Source: GCA-2720975 sp964467985 (GTDB lineage Bacteria > Planctomycetota > UBA1135 > GCA-002686595). From it: a DNA stretch of 64,000 bases. The notes under the pieces were generated by a model that saw only the letters and a program-made list of their open reading frames with translations, was not told the DNA's origin and searched no databases. Each line of letters opens with the position of its first letter. The stretch's first letter is position 1. Location: the NCBI GenBank assembly GCA_964467985.1, contig CAYXTP010000004.1, positions 62,001 through 126,000 of the forward strand. Reading direction: 5' to 3'. Both the position numbers and the translations under genes were made by a program. Shown here one piece after another: positions 41,648 through 50,847 of the stretch.

Positions 41648-42838
41648 CTATGGGGTCAAGGGGCCCCGTTCCTCGCGGGCGGCGCCCAAGGCGAGGCCCA
41701 CGGCCAGGCAGGAAGAGACAAGTGCAGTTCCTCCTTCGGACAGAAAAGGCAAAATCATGCCCTTTGGAGGGGCAAGACCTGTCACAACTTGCATATGCAG
41801 CATGGCCTGGAAGACCACGGTGATCAGCAATCCGAAGGTCACCAGGGATGAAAAACGGTCAGAGAGACTGCCCACGAGCCTAAGGGTGTAAACCAAGAGG
41901 GCTGCGAAGAGGCCCACGACGATCAGCATGCCCAGCAAGCCGAACTCCTCCCCAACTAGGGAGAACACGTAGTCCGATTGCTGGTACTGCAGGCCAGCGG
42001 TGCGGAAAGAACCCTGAGTGAATCCGGCCCCCAGCCACCCTCCACTGGCAATGGCATCGAAGGCACTGGAGACCTGCTCATTGGTGCTGTCCCCGAGGAA
42101 AATGCTGAGCCGTTCGCGGATGTATCCCACGAAGCTCGCTCCGAGCAGCAGGGCCGGGCCAATAATGAGCAACAGCCCTCCGCTGACGTGAGTCCAGCGG
42201 GCGCCGCCGACCCAGATGGTGGCGCAGTAGCTGAGCAGCAGCAGCATGGCGCCGCCAAAGTCTGGCTCGACCACAATGAGCAGGAACAGGAACAGCCCGA
42301 AGCTGAGCAGAGGCAGGGCACCGCGCCATGCATCGGAAACCTGCGGTCCGAGTTGCACGCAACGCCGGGCCGCCCACAGCACGGCAACGACCCGCGCGAG
42401 TTCCGAGGGCTGCCAGCGAATTGGCACGCTCAACCAACGGTGAGAACCATTGCGAGCGTAACTCACGCCTGGAATCCACACGGCCAGGAGCAGCACGATT
42501 GTGACGCCCATCAGGACAGGGATCAGGGGCTCCAGGCGTCGTGGTCCAACGAACGCGGCCGCGAGCATGGCGCACAAGGCGAGCAGTCGGTAGCCACAGA
42601 GCTTCAAGACCTGCGAGCCCATTTGGGACGCCGGCACGGTGGATGCCAGATGGCTGATCTGCAGAAGGAAACCCAATCCCAGCAGGGCCAAGACCACGTA
42701 GAACAAACGCTGGGCGGGGCGGCTGGGGTCCGCACCCGGGCGCGGGCGGGTGAGGGCTTCGAACGATGCGTGCAGCGTGAGCTGGCGCGGATTGCGCGCC
42801 GCCGCGGCCAAGCGTGAAGATGTGCGTACGCGGGCCAA
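41648..42838 (-). CDS. ftsW: Peptidoglycan glycosyltransferase FtsW (SEDS family)
   Basis: A 396-residue polytopic membrane protein with TTG start at 42838. About ten transmembrane helices are seen. SEDS signatures: IRWQPSELARVVAVLWAARRC, GGWLGAGFTQGSFRTAGLQYQQSDYVFSLVGEEFGLLG (the region holding the conserved catalytic Asp) and VVTGLAPPKGMILPFLSEGGTALVSS. It polymerises lipid II during septation together with the FtsI-type transpeptidase. About 60 residues rich in Arg and Pro precede the first helix, which is longer than usual. It lies two bases after mraY. Confidence 0.94.
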   Translation of the reverse strand: MARVRTSSRLAAAARNPRQLTLHASFEALTRPRPGADPSRPAQRLFYVVLALLGLGFLLQISHLASTVPASQMGSQVLKLCGYRLLALCAMLAAAFVGPRRLEPLIPVLMGVTIVLLLAVWIPGVSYARNGSHRWLSVPIRWQPSELARVVAVLWAARRCVQLGPQVSDAWRGALPLLSFGLFLFLLIVVEPDFGGAMLLLLSYCATIWVGGARWTHVSGGLLLIIGPALLLGASFVGYIRERLSIFLGDSTNEQVSSAFDAIASGGWLGAGFTQGSFRTAGLQYQQSDYVFSLVGEEFGLLGMLIVVGLFAALLVYTLRLVGSLSDRFSSLVTFGLLITVVFQAMLHMQVVTGLAPPKGMILPFLSEGGTALVSSCLAVGLALGAAREERGPLTP

Positions 42839-42839
42839 G

Positions 42840-43985
42840 TCAGCGCACCTTCAAAAGGGCCAGACTGGCCAGGGCACAGGCTGCGGCGACGATCCAGGCT
42901 CGTACGACGACCGTCACTTCGTGCCACGGAGCGGCGCTCGCGTTGAACACGCCGCCCTTCAGCTGCAACCCATGGTGAATGGGTGCCATGGTGAACAGAC
43001 GCTTGCCCCCGGTGCGCTGAAAATAGAAACGCTGCAGGGCACTCGATCCGAGCTCGGCGAAGAACACGAATCCAAGCAGCGGCAGGACCAGTTCCTGCTT
43101 GGAGATCAACGCCATCCAGGCCAAGAGACCCCCAATGGGCAGAGAGCCCGAGTCCCCCATGAACACACGAGCGGGAAACGCGTTGTACCACAGGAATCCC
43201 ATGCATGCGCCGCACAAGGCTCCACCCACGACGGTCATTTCAGCCGCTTCGGGAATGAAAGGCAGGCCCAAGTACTCCGTCCAGTCGTAGCGCCCGGTGA
43301 CATAGCAGAAGACAGAGAGGGCCAGACCCGAAATGATCATGCAGCCCGCGGAGAGCCCGTCGAGGCCGTCGGTGATGTTTGCGGCGTTGGATGTGCCGAC
43401 AATCACGAACCAGGCAAAGATCACAAATCCGATGCCGCTCAAGACCCCACCGGCAAAGGAGATTGAGACGTCCTTGAAGAACGGCGGGTAGACCGTCAGA
43501 AGTGAATAGCGGTCGGAGGCGTGTGCATACCAAACCAGGGCCAGCACGGTGAACAGCGTGATCGCCGTCTGCCCTAGCAACTTGGAGCGCGTGCTGAGCC
43601 CCTTGGAGTGGGGCACCGTCAGCTTCTTGTAGTCATCAATGAACCCGACAGCGGCCAGACCGGCGGTCAATACGAGTCCGAGGACCACGTGCAGATTGTC
43701 CAGGCGACACCACAGGGCCACGGACAGCAGCAAGGCGATGACTAGAAACGAGCCACCCATCGTGGGCGTATCGTGTTTGCCCATGCGTTGGGCCAACTCG
43801 GCCAACTCGATCGAATCCGTCTTGCTAACGTCTTCGCGCACACGATGGGACTTGAGCCACTCGATCGCTGGGCGACCCAGGAACACGGCAAACAAGAAGG
43901 CCGTGATGGTCGCCATGGCGGCTCGGAACGAGATGTATCCGAAGAGGGACACATCGAACAGGCGGTCGAAGATGACGGTGAGCAT
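42840..43985 (-). CDS. mraY: Phospho-N-acetylmuramoyl-pentapeptide-transferase
   Basis: A 381-residue polytopic enzyme. The catalytic DDYKKLTVPHSKGLSTRSKLL region holds the DD pair and Lys, and NITDGLDGLSAG and GDSGSLPIGG carry the other conserved Asp residues. PIHHGLQLKG ends the C-terminal active-site loop (the HHH-type motif of MraY is partly kept). It makes lipid I on the cytoplasmic face by moving phospho-MurNAc-pentapeptide to undecaprenyl phosphate. murF lies 14 bases upstream. Confidence 0.96.
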   Translation of the reverse strand: MLTVIFDRLFDVSLFGYISFRAAMATITAFLFAVFLGRPAIEWLKSHRVREDVSKTDSIELAELAQRMGKHDTPTMGGSFLVIALLLSVALWCRLDNLHVVLGLVLTAGLAAVGFIDDYKKLTVPHSKGLSTRSKLLGQTAITLFTVLALVWYAHASDRYSLLTVYPPFFKDVSISFAGGVLSGIGFVIFAWFVIVGTSNAANITDGLDGLSAGCMIISGLALSVFCYVTGRYDWTEYLGLPFIPEAAEMTVVGGALCGACMGFLWYNAFPARVFMGDSGSLPIGGLLAWMALISKQELVLPLLGFVFFAELGSSALQRFYFQRTGGKRLFTMAPIHHGLQLKGGVFNASAAPWHEVTVVVRAWIVAAACALASLALLKVR

Positions 43986-43999
43986 CGGTGGGCGCAGGC

Positions 44000-45433
44000 C
44001 TAGCCGCGCTGAACCTCCCGCATGCTGGGCGCGCCGTGGATCTCTTCGATGCGCTGCACGAGAAGCTCCAGCCCCGCGGCCCGCGAACCTTTGACGAGCA
44101 CCACATCGCCCGACCCCACGAATTCATCCAGGGCTTCGGTGGCCTGGGTGACACCCGGGAAATGACGTACGCAACCGGGCGGCATGCCCGCAAGCGCGGC
44201 TCCGGCGGCGATATCCAAGGCCTGCTCGCCGATTGTGACGAGCTGTTCAACCTGAGCCTCGGCCACGGCCTGCCCCAGCCCGCGGTGCTCCTTGACGGAG
44301 GTCTCGCCGAGCTCGTGCATGTCTCCCAGGACGAGCACTCGGCGCGAAGCACTCATCACTTTCAGCGCCCGCACGGCCGCCCGTGCTGAGAATGGATTGG
44401 CGTTGTAGCTGTCATCGATGAGAGTCAAGTCCCCCACGCGACGGCGCTGCATGCGGCTGCGGGCATCCCTCAGCCGTCCCACGTGCTCGAGTACGCCCGC
44501 GAGGTCCACGCCCAGCCCAACGCAGGCTGCCAGAGCCGCGAGCAAGTTGGCCACCGCGTGCTGGCCGAGCATGGGCAGGCATACTTCGCAACTCACACCC
44601 ACCGGTCCGGCATCGAGTTGAAAGGTCGTGTGCTCGTCTTCAAAGTGCAATTCACGCGCCCGCAGGTCCGCCGAATGTTCAATGCCGAAGGTGAGAACCT
44701 GGGCGGTCGTTGCGGCGCGCAGCGTCTCGCTCCAAGCACAATCCGCATTGAGAACCACCCAGCCGTCCGGGGAGATACTGGCCGGCAAGCAGCTCTTTTC
44801 TTGGGCCACACCCCGCTCGCTTCCCAAGCCGGCTAAGTGAGAGGATCCGACGTTGGTCACGATGGCTGCAGTAGGCCGGGCCGTGGAGCACAGGGCCTCG
44901 ATCTCACCGGGCGCATTCGTTCCCATCTCCACGATCAGGGTCTCGCAAGACGGATCAGCGCTGAAGAGGGTGTGCGGCACCCCGATGTCATTGTTGTACG
45001 AAGCCGGGCTGGCGACGACCTTGCGCTGGGTTCCCAGCAGACTGGCGAGCATGTTCTTGGTGCTGGTCTTGCCACAGGATCCCGTGATGCCCAGCACGGG
45101 CATCTCGAGACGCGAACGGTGCCAGGCCGCCAACTGCGAGAACGCGCGGCGCGGGTCTTGGCACAGGATTACCGGTGTCTTGCCCAGCGGATGTTGCAGA
45201 TCCGCTCCGGCGCGCAGTAGCAGGGCAGCGGCACCGGCTTGTGCCGCGCGCAAGGCGTAGTCGTTCCCATCGTGGTTCGGTCCGCTGAGAGCCACGAATA
45301 GGTCGCCCTTCTGAAGGCTGCGCGTATCGGTCGACACGTTCTGCAGCACAGTGTGCTCCACACCTGAGACCTCCTCGCCCAGCAATTGGGCATCGCAAGC
45401 AGCGAGCACGTCACCCAACGAGAACGGAATCAT
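44000..45433 (-). CDS. murF: UDP-N-acetylmuramoyl-tripeptide--D-alanyl-D-alanine ligase
   Basis: A 477-residue Mur ligase from ATG 45433, which overlaps the murE stop as ATGA. N-domain VSTDTRSLQKGDLFVALSGPNHDG, P-loop GITGSCGKTSTKNML, then IVEMGTNAPGEIEALCS and IDDSYNANPFSARAAVRAL. It adds D-Ala-D-Ala to UDP-MurNAc-tripeptide. mraY follows after 14 bases. A ddl gene to supply its substrate is not in the cluster. Confidence 0.96.
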   Translation of the reverse strand: MIPFSLGDVLAACDAQLLGEEVSGVEHTVLQNVSTDTRSLQKGDLFVALSGPNHDGNDYALRAAQAGAAALLLRAGADLQHPLGKTPVILCQDPRRAFSQLAAWHRSRLEMPVLGITGSCGKTSTKNMLASLLGTQRKVVASPASYNNDIGVPHTLFSADPSCETLIVEMGTNAPGEIEALCSTARPTAAIVTNVGSSHLAGLGSERGVAQEKSCLPASISPDGWVVLNADCAWSETLRAATTAQVLTFGIEHSADLRARELHFEDEHTTFQLDAGPVGVSCEVCLPMLGQHAVANLLAALAACVGLGVDLAGVLEHVGRLRDARSRMQRRRVGDLTLIDDSYNANPFSARAAVRALKVMSASRRVLVLGDMHELGETSVKEHRGLGQAVAEAQVEQLVTIGEQALDIAAGAALAGMPPGCVRHFPGVTQATEALDEFVGSGDVVLVKGSRAAGLELLVQRIEEIHGAPSMREVQRG

Positions 45434-46947
45434 GCCGGGCTCCCTGTGCACAGCAAGTCTTGGATCACGACCCGATCATTGAATTCCAGCGCTTGCCCAC
45501 CGATCCACTGCCGGGTTTCGTGTCCTTTGCCCGCCACCAGGATCACATCCCCCGGTCGAGCCTCGCGCAGCGCGAGCTCAATGGCCCGACGGCGGTCCAA
45601 CTCGACCGTGCAAACCTGAGCTCCCTCTTGCATGCCACGCAAGATGTCTTGGGCAATGCCCTCCGGATCCTCACCACGCGGGTTGTCGTTGGTCAGGATG
45701 ACCTTGTCTGCGAACCGCTCCGCCACGCGCCCCATCACCGGTCGCTTGCCGCGGTCGCGCTCCCCCCCGCAGCCGAAGACCACGTGCAAACGCTGTTTGT
45801 TCTCCCCCTGGGCCAACAGGGTCTCGCGCAGGGCGAGTAGAGCGTGCTCCAAGGCGTCCGGAGTGTGGGCGTAGTCGACGAAGACTTCCAGGTCCCACCC
45901 CGGGCTGGGAACGTGCTCCAAGCGGCCGGGAGCGGGTTGAAAAGCAGTGAGTCCCTCCACAAGTGTGGAAGGACTCACTCCCAAGCAGTGCGCAGCGGCG
46001 ACCGCCGCAAGGGCGTTCTGCACATTGAACCGACCTCGAAGGGGAATTCGCAGTTCCGTCGAAAAGATCCCCATCCCATCGAAGGTGAAACGCGACCCAT
46101 CGATATCGGTTCGCAGTCCAGAAGCCGTGAAGTCGGCCGCCTGCTGCACGCTGTACGTGATCGTCCGAGCTCCCGCGTGCTCGGTGACCCGTGCCAGGTA
46201 TTCCCAGGCGGGGTCGTCCTTGTTGAGCACGGCAGTACTGCCGGGCGTCAAGTTTTCGAAGAGCTTCGACTTAGCCGCAAGATAGGAGCGCATGTCGCGG
46301 TGATAGTCTAGATGTTCACGGGTCAAGTTCGTGAATACGCCCACTTCGAAATCCACGCCCGCAGTCCGTTGCTGGACCAACGCGTGGGAACTGACCTCCA
46401 TCACGACGCAGTCTCCCGCATTGCGCTGATGGCGAGCGAGCAAGCGCTGGAGCTGAGGCGCGGGTGGGGTCGTGTGAGTGGAAGTCTCTTGCAAGCCGCC
46501 ACTAAGCTGGTGCCCAGCCGTTCCAAGCACGGCAGGCGCGCGTCCTCCGGCTCTCAGCAGCTGCCCCAAGAGGTGCGCGCAGGAAGTCTTGCCGTTGGTG
46601 CCTGTGATACCCACCACGTCCAGGCTCTGCGCAGGTGGACCTTGCGCGATAGCTGCCGCTCGACCCGCCGTGCGGCGCACGCGGCCGTGGGTCCAATGGG
46701 GAATCCCCTGCAACTCGCGCGGCAGCGTTTCCTGTTGCCCTCCGCGGGTGAGCACGGCCGCGGCCCCGCGCTGCACGGCCTCTCGCAGGTAGTGAACACC
46801 GTCCTCGCGGGTGCCTACGACTCCCACAAACAGGTCGCCCGGCAAGACCTCGCGTGAGTCCATCTGCACTTCCCGGATGGTCAGGTCACCCACGGATTCG
46901 GAGAGCTCACCGCCCAGGCGCTTGACCAGTTCCTGAAGTGAAGTCAA
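45430..46947 (-). CDS. murE: UDP-N-acetylmuramoyl-L-alanyl-D-glutamate--meso-diaminopimelate ligase
   Basis: About 505 residues. The start is taken as TTG 46947 because it overlaps the stop of the PBP gene (TTGA), with a GGAGG site eight bases before it; GTG 46965 is an alternative. P-loop VVGITGTNGKTSCAHLLGQLL, the carboxylated-Lys region and the C-terminal DNPRGEDPEGIAQDI are present. The DNPR motif is the signature for meso-diaminopimelate as the third amino acid (Lys-adding enzymes differ here), so the peptidoglycan is DAP-type. It acts in the cytoplasm and is translationally coupled to murF. Confidence 0.95.
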   Translation of the reverse strand: MTSLQELVKRLGGELSESVGDLTIREVQMDSREVLPGDLFVGVVGTREDGVHYLREAVQRGAAAVLTRGGQQETLPRELQGIPHWTHGRVRRTAGRAAAIAQGPPAQSLDVVGITGTNGKTSCAHLLGQLLRAGGRAPAVLGTAGHQLSGGLQETSTHTTPPAPQLQRLLARHQRNAGDCVVMEVSSHALVQQRTAGVDFEVGVFTNLTREHLDYHRDMRSYLAAKSKLFENLTPGSTAVLNKDDPAWEYLARVTEHAGARTITYSVQQAADFTASGLRTDIDGSRFTFDGMGIFSTELRIPLRGRFNVQNALAAVAAAHCLGVSPSTLVEGLTAFQPAPGRLEHVPSPGWDLEVFVDYAHTPDALEHALLALRETLLAQGENKQRLHVVFGCGGERDRGKRPVMGRVAERFADKVILTNDNPRGEDPEGIAQDILRGMQEGAQVCTVELDRRRAIELALREARPGDVILVAGKGHETRQWIGGQALEFNDRVVIQDLLCTGSPA

Positions 46948-49613
46948 CGTGAATCCTCCGTCCACGGCTGATCGGAATGGGCATACAGGCCCGGATTCAA
47001 GTCGGGATCAAGCGCCTGACCTCCAGCGACGGTCCGCAGGCGGGCAGGACCCGCGTCGCTGGCGGGTTCGGGCGACAATCCCTGGGCGACGCGCAGGACG
47101 CGCATCGCCGGGGGGCCAGCCACCTTGGATCCGAAGTGACTGAAAGCACTGCGCTTCGAGGGGTCCTCGACGACGATGAACACCATCAACTCCTGATCCG
47201 AACCCTTGGCTCGACCCACCAGACAGATGGAAGAGGTGTAGCAGCTGCGATGGCCCGACTCCCGCGAACCGCGCAGCTTGTTGCGCTCTGCCCGCGTCAA
47301 GGAGCGACCCTGCGCGGCGGCTGCCGCCAGGGCGCGGTGCTCATCGTGCGGACACCCCTCGGTGCGAACGCGCTCGGCAGTGCCGGTCTTGGTCAGCAAC
47401 ACTTCGAACTCGGGCCAGTGCCCCTTGGTGACACTCTTGCCCGTGCCCGTACGCGCTCCCATTGCCATCATGGCGCGTACGTCGGCGCAGGCTTTGGCTC
47501 CCAAGACGCGCTGACCCTCAGGTGCAACAAATTCAATCCCCTCTGTGTCTGGGCCCTGGCGAATGGCGCGCACCAAACGCAGCGGCAGTCGTTCACCCCC
47601 GCGTAGGACGGTCGCTAGTGCCGAGGCAATTTGCCACAGGCTGACGCTGATTTCGTGCCCCATGGAAACCGATGCGTGTGTGAAGTTCGGACTCCAGCTG
47701 CCCTTGGCGTCCAAGGCCGGAAGGTACCCTCGGGCTTCGGGTCCCAAACCAGCCGATGGTCGCTGGCCCAAGCCCAGACGTGCAAGGCTGTCGCGCAAGA
47801 CGGGTGCTGGTAGCCGCGCTCCAATCTGAACCATGGCCGCGTTAACGGATCGAGCCAAGGCGACGGAGGCACTGATTTCTGGTTCGGTCGGCGCACCGCG
47901 AGCCTCGGAGATTCGCCGCGATCCAAGTTGGATGCCGCCCTGCTTGGCAAAGGTCTTGATTCGATCGTCCGGAGTCACCACGCCTTGATCCAGAGCGGTG
48001 GCCATGACGAGAGCCTTGACCGTTGATCCGGGAGTGAAAATGTGCTGCAGGGGGGCGAAACCACTGATCCGGTAGCGGTGAACCGCATCGAGAGCCAGGA
48101 TCTCGCCCGTCGAGGGGTCGAGCACGATCCCCATGGCCAAGACCGCCTCCTGGGCCTCGGCGGTGCGCTGCAACTCCCTGTGCAGGTACATCTGCAGCCC
48201 CGCACTCAAGGTGGTTTCCACCTGGGCCAGTGACGAGCCCATCTGGGCAGCCAGCAGGTCCGAGGGGATGGCCTCATTCTCGCTCTTCCAAAGGTCTCGC
48301 CGGTCCCTGGCCAGCACGCGCGAAAGAGCCTCTACCCCGGAGATGTCGGATTGCACCCAAGACTCTCGATCGAGGTACTCGCGCGCCAGCAGTTCCAAGC
48401 CGGCCATCGGCCGACTCTCGTGGATGAGTTCTTCGCACAGAGCTTTGCGAGGATCGACGAGACTTTGCCAGTTCAACACCTCGGGCTGCTCGTCGAGTAG
48501 GTGATCAGCAAGACCCTGGGCCGCATTGGGATCCAGTCGGCCCCAATGCCCCATGAGCGCGATGGGATCGTCTTGTCCTTCGGAAGCCATCGCGACAAAG
48601 GGTGAGGGCTCGAAACCGATGGAGCGCAGGCCGTAGGTGCGGCGCGCGTGCATCTCCAACTTCATCTGCCAAGCCGACACGGCTTGGTGCTCAAACACCT
48701 CCCTGAGCGCCAGCGCGTGCGGCACATCAATCGACTTGAACGCTACGCGGTACTGATTGTCGAGCAACTCCGCCCAGAGCGCGTCCCTGGAACGCGCGCG
48801 TACTTGAGACGCGGCCAGACTGGACCAGTCGGCTCCCACACGCACGCGCAGGTGCTCATCCATAACCTCGCGACCCACCAAATCGGTGAGGTCATCGAGC
48901 AGATGATTGACCCACGTGCGGGCCGTTGTGCCAGCGCCCAGGTGCGCCTCTCGCTGCTCCTTGGAGAGCAGCACTTCAGGCGTCCAACTCAAGCTCAAGT
49001 ACGCGTCACTCTCCATGCGGACCAAGCGCAATCCTCGCAGCGGTCCCCGGTCGTCTTCGCCCTGCAAGGCACCGCTCTGGATCCAGCGCCGCACGCGTTG
49101 GGTGTGTTCGCCGTCGAAGCGTAGCAGCGAGGGCTTTGAGACCTTGATCACGACGGGCTCGTTGCCCGCTCGGTGGGCATCGGCTGGCAAGAGTTGGGCC
49201 AGGAAGGCACGCGTTTCGGCCACCGACAGCTGCTCCGGTGAGCGGTCAGTCAGACTGGCCAGAATCTCCGCGGACATGACCCAGGGTGTGTGGCTGCGCC
49301 ACATGGATTGGGGCGAGAGGCTCAAGTCGTAGACCGGCACGCTCATGGCCAAGAGTCGGCCGTCGCGGTCGGTTATCGTGGGGGCCGCGGCGAAGCCGGC
49401 CACCCGGCGTGGCGTCGCGTGCTGATCGTCGGCTGCTGCCTCCCCAGCCCAGATGCGAGTGGCCGAGCGCAGGGCCACCGCGACGAGAATCAGGCCAACC
49501 ATCAGACCTGCAGCGACGGCGGGGCCCATGCCGCCTTCGAACCCAGGCTCCGCTGCCTGTGTCCCGCGTGTCCCCCGCTGCCGTTGATGGCTTGGTTTCA
49601 GTTTCCCCCCCAT
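46944..49613 (-). CDS. ftsI: Septal-type penicillin-binding protein (FtsI/PBP2-like transpeptidase), enlarged
   Basis: 889 residues from ATG 49613, preceded by a strong GAGGAGG site. After a basic N-terminus one transmembrane helix (about 35-55, MGPAVAAGLMVGLILVAVAL) precedes a class-B PBP dimerisation region (ITDRDGRLLAMSVPVYDL). The catalytic motifs are STVK at about residue 529, SVN at about 589 and KTG at about 742. Typical FtsI is 550-650 residues. The extra length lies mainly between the dimerisation region and the transpeptidase domain (about residues 130-460), with few recognisable features, plus a C-terminal tail after KTG. It cross-links septal peptidoglycan with FtsW. murE overlaps its end by TTGA. 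Confidence 0.9.
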   Translation of the reverse strand: MGGKLKPSHQRQRGTRGTQAAEPGFEGGMGPAVAAGLMVGLILVAVALRSATRIWAGEAAADDQHATPRRVAGFAAAPTITDRDGRLLAMSVPVYDLSLSPQSMWRSHTPWVMSAEILASLTDRSPEQLSVAETRAFLAQLLPADAHRAGNEPVVIKVSKPSLLRFDGEHTQRVRRWIQSGALQGEDDRGPLRGLRLVRMESDAYLSLSWTPEVLLSKEQREAHLGAGTTARTWVNHLLDDLTDLVGREVMDEHLRVRVGADWSSLAASQVRARSRDALWAELLDNQYRVAFKSIDVPHALALREVFEHQAVSAWQMKLEMHARRTYGLRSIGFEPSPFVAMASEGQDDPIALMGHWGRLDPNAAQGLADHLLDEQPEVLNWQSLVDPRKALCEELIHESRPMAGLELLAREYLDRESWVQSDISGVEALSRVLARDRRDLWKSENEAIPSDLLAAQMGSSLAQVETTLSAGLQMYLHRELQRTAEAQEAVLAMGIVLDPSTGEILALDAVHRYRISGFAPLQHIFTPGSTVKALVMATALDQGVVTPDDRIKTFAKQGGIQLGSRRISEARGAPTEPEISASVALARSVNAAMVQIGARLPAPVLRDSLARLGLGQRPSAGLGPEARGYLPALDAKGSWSPNFTHASVSMGHEISVSLWQIASALATVLRGGERLPLRLVRAIRQGPDTEGIEFVAPEGQRVLGAKACADVRAMMAMGARTGTGKSVTKGHWPEFEVLLTKTGTAERVRTEGCPHDEHRALAAAAAQGRSLTRAERNKLRGSRESGHRSCYTSSICLVGRAKGSDQELMVFIVVEDPSKRSAFSHFGSKVAGPPAMRVLRVAQGLSPEPASDAGPARLRTVAGGQALDPDLNPGLYAHSDQPWTEDSR

Positions 49614-49623
49614 GACCTCCTCG

Positions 49624-49866
49624 TCATCCGTCCGCAGTCTGCGAATCGCCAAAAGCAGATTCAATCGAGAGTTGCGCCATTTCAGCCCTCGCGAGCGTAT
49701 CGAGGAGGTGCGGGATCTCCTGTTCCTGCTGCAGGCGCCGCATCTCCTGCCAATACAGCTCCCCACCCCGTTCGCGATTGGATGCCTCGCAGGCGGCCGT
49801 GCACAGACCCGCCGCAAAGGTCAAGGCACAGAGCACCAGGCAGGCAACGCCGCGAGTCACGCGCAT
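49624..49866 (-). CDS. FtsL-like single-pass protein
   Basis: An 80-residue protein between rsmH and the PBP gene, the position of ftsL in most dcw clusters. It has an N-terminal hydrophobic helix (about 7-26, VACLVLCALTFAAGLCTAAC) followed by a short charged stretch (LYWQEMRRLQQEQEIPHLLDTL) that could be coiled coil. No sequence signature of FtsL is certain; the call rests on position and topology. Its ATG overlaps the end of rsmH (ATGCGCGTGA). It ends 10 bases before the PBP start. Confidence 0.6.
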   Translation of the reverse strand: MRVTRGVACLVLCALTFAAGLCTAACEASNRERGGELYWQEMRRLQQEQEIPHLLDTLARAEMAQLSIESAFGDSQTADG

Positions 49867-50783
49867 GGCTCTCCCCCGCGCACACGCAGTGCCCCGCGCA
49901 GAATGGCGGATCGCGCCCGAGGATTCGCTCGCTGTTCTTCCCGGCTAGCCTGCAAGGGCTTCTTGGGCTCGAGCTTCCAGCGCTCCCGGCTCACCCCCTC
50001 GCGCAGGAAGCGCTTGACCTCGCGATCCTCTCCCGAGTGGAACGAGATTGCCGCCAGAACGCCCCCTTCGTCCAGCCAGTGTTCCGCCGTTTCCAATCCA
50101 GCTAGCAACTCCTCGCCCTCTTCGTTGACGGCCCGCCGCAACGCCTGAAAGACCCGCGTGGCGGGGTGAATCTTGCCACTCCGACCCACAATGCGGACGA
50201 TCAGTTCCGCCAGGGCGCCGGTGCGTTGGAAGGCTGCCCGACGTCGACAACGGACGATTTCGGCAGCAATGGCCCGCGAGCGGCGCTCCCCACCCTCGTG
50301 ATAGAACAGATCGGCGAGGTCCGCCTCATCCCAGGTGTTGACCACATCCGCGGCGGTGCGTGCGCGGCAGGGATCCATGCGCATGTCCAAGGGGCCATCG
50401 GCTTGGAAGGAGAACCCGCGACTGGGAGTGTCGAGTTGCAGCGAGCTGGCCCCGAAATCGAACAAGAAGCCGCGCGGACGACCCATGCGCAACTTGCGCA
50501 ACAAGCGAGAGAGCTCCGAGATCCGACAAGGAACCAATCGCACGCGATCTTGGAAGGGCTCAAGTCGTTTCCGCGCGCATTCCAGGATCGAAGGATCCTG
50601 GTCCGTGCCAAGGACACGGATGCGCGGGAAACACTCGAGCAAGGACGCTGAATGCCCCCCGGCACCCAGCGTCGCGTCCACAATCCAGCCAGAAGGGTCC
50701 AATGTGTCGCCGCTACCCCCCAGCAGGGCGACCACTTCTTCGGCAAGAACAGGGACGTGCACGTCTTTGAAGTCAGGAGTCAT
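49857..50783 (-). CDS. rsmH: 16S rRNA (cytosine-1402-N4)-methyltransferase
   Basis: About 308 residues from ATG 50783 (MTPDFKDVHVPVLAEEVVAL). A GAGGGGAGG site lies nine bases before it; earlier ATGs at 50810 and 50840 would add only Arg/Gly-rich residues. The SAM-binding motif is WIVDATLGAGGHSASLLE, followed by LGTDQDPSILECARKRL and later GRPRGFLFDFGASSLQLD. It N4-methylates C1402 of 16S rRNA. It is the usual second gene of dcw clusters and follows mraZ by 64 bases. Confidence 0.95.
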   Translation of the reverse strand: MTPDFKDVHVPVLAEEVVALLGGSGDTLDPSGWIVDATLGAGGHSASLLECFPRIRVLGTDQDPSILECARKRLEPFQDRVRLVPCRISELSRLLRKLRMGRPRGFLFDFGASSLQLDTPSRGFSFQADGPLDMRMDPCRARTAADVVNTWDEADLADLFYHEGGERRSRAIAAEIVRCRRRAAFQRTGALAELIVRIVGRSGKIHPATRVFQALRRAVNEEGEELLAGLETAEHWLDEGGVLAAISFHSGEDREVKRFLREGVSRERWKLEPKKPLQASREEQRANPRARSAILRGALRVRGGEPCA

Positions 50784-50847
50784 GAGCCAAGGCCTCCCCT
50801 CGAATTCCATTCCTCGTCTTCTCCCCCCCAGGAGTTCCATGGGCGAC

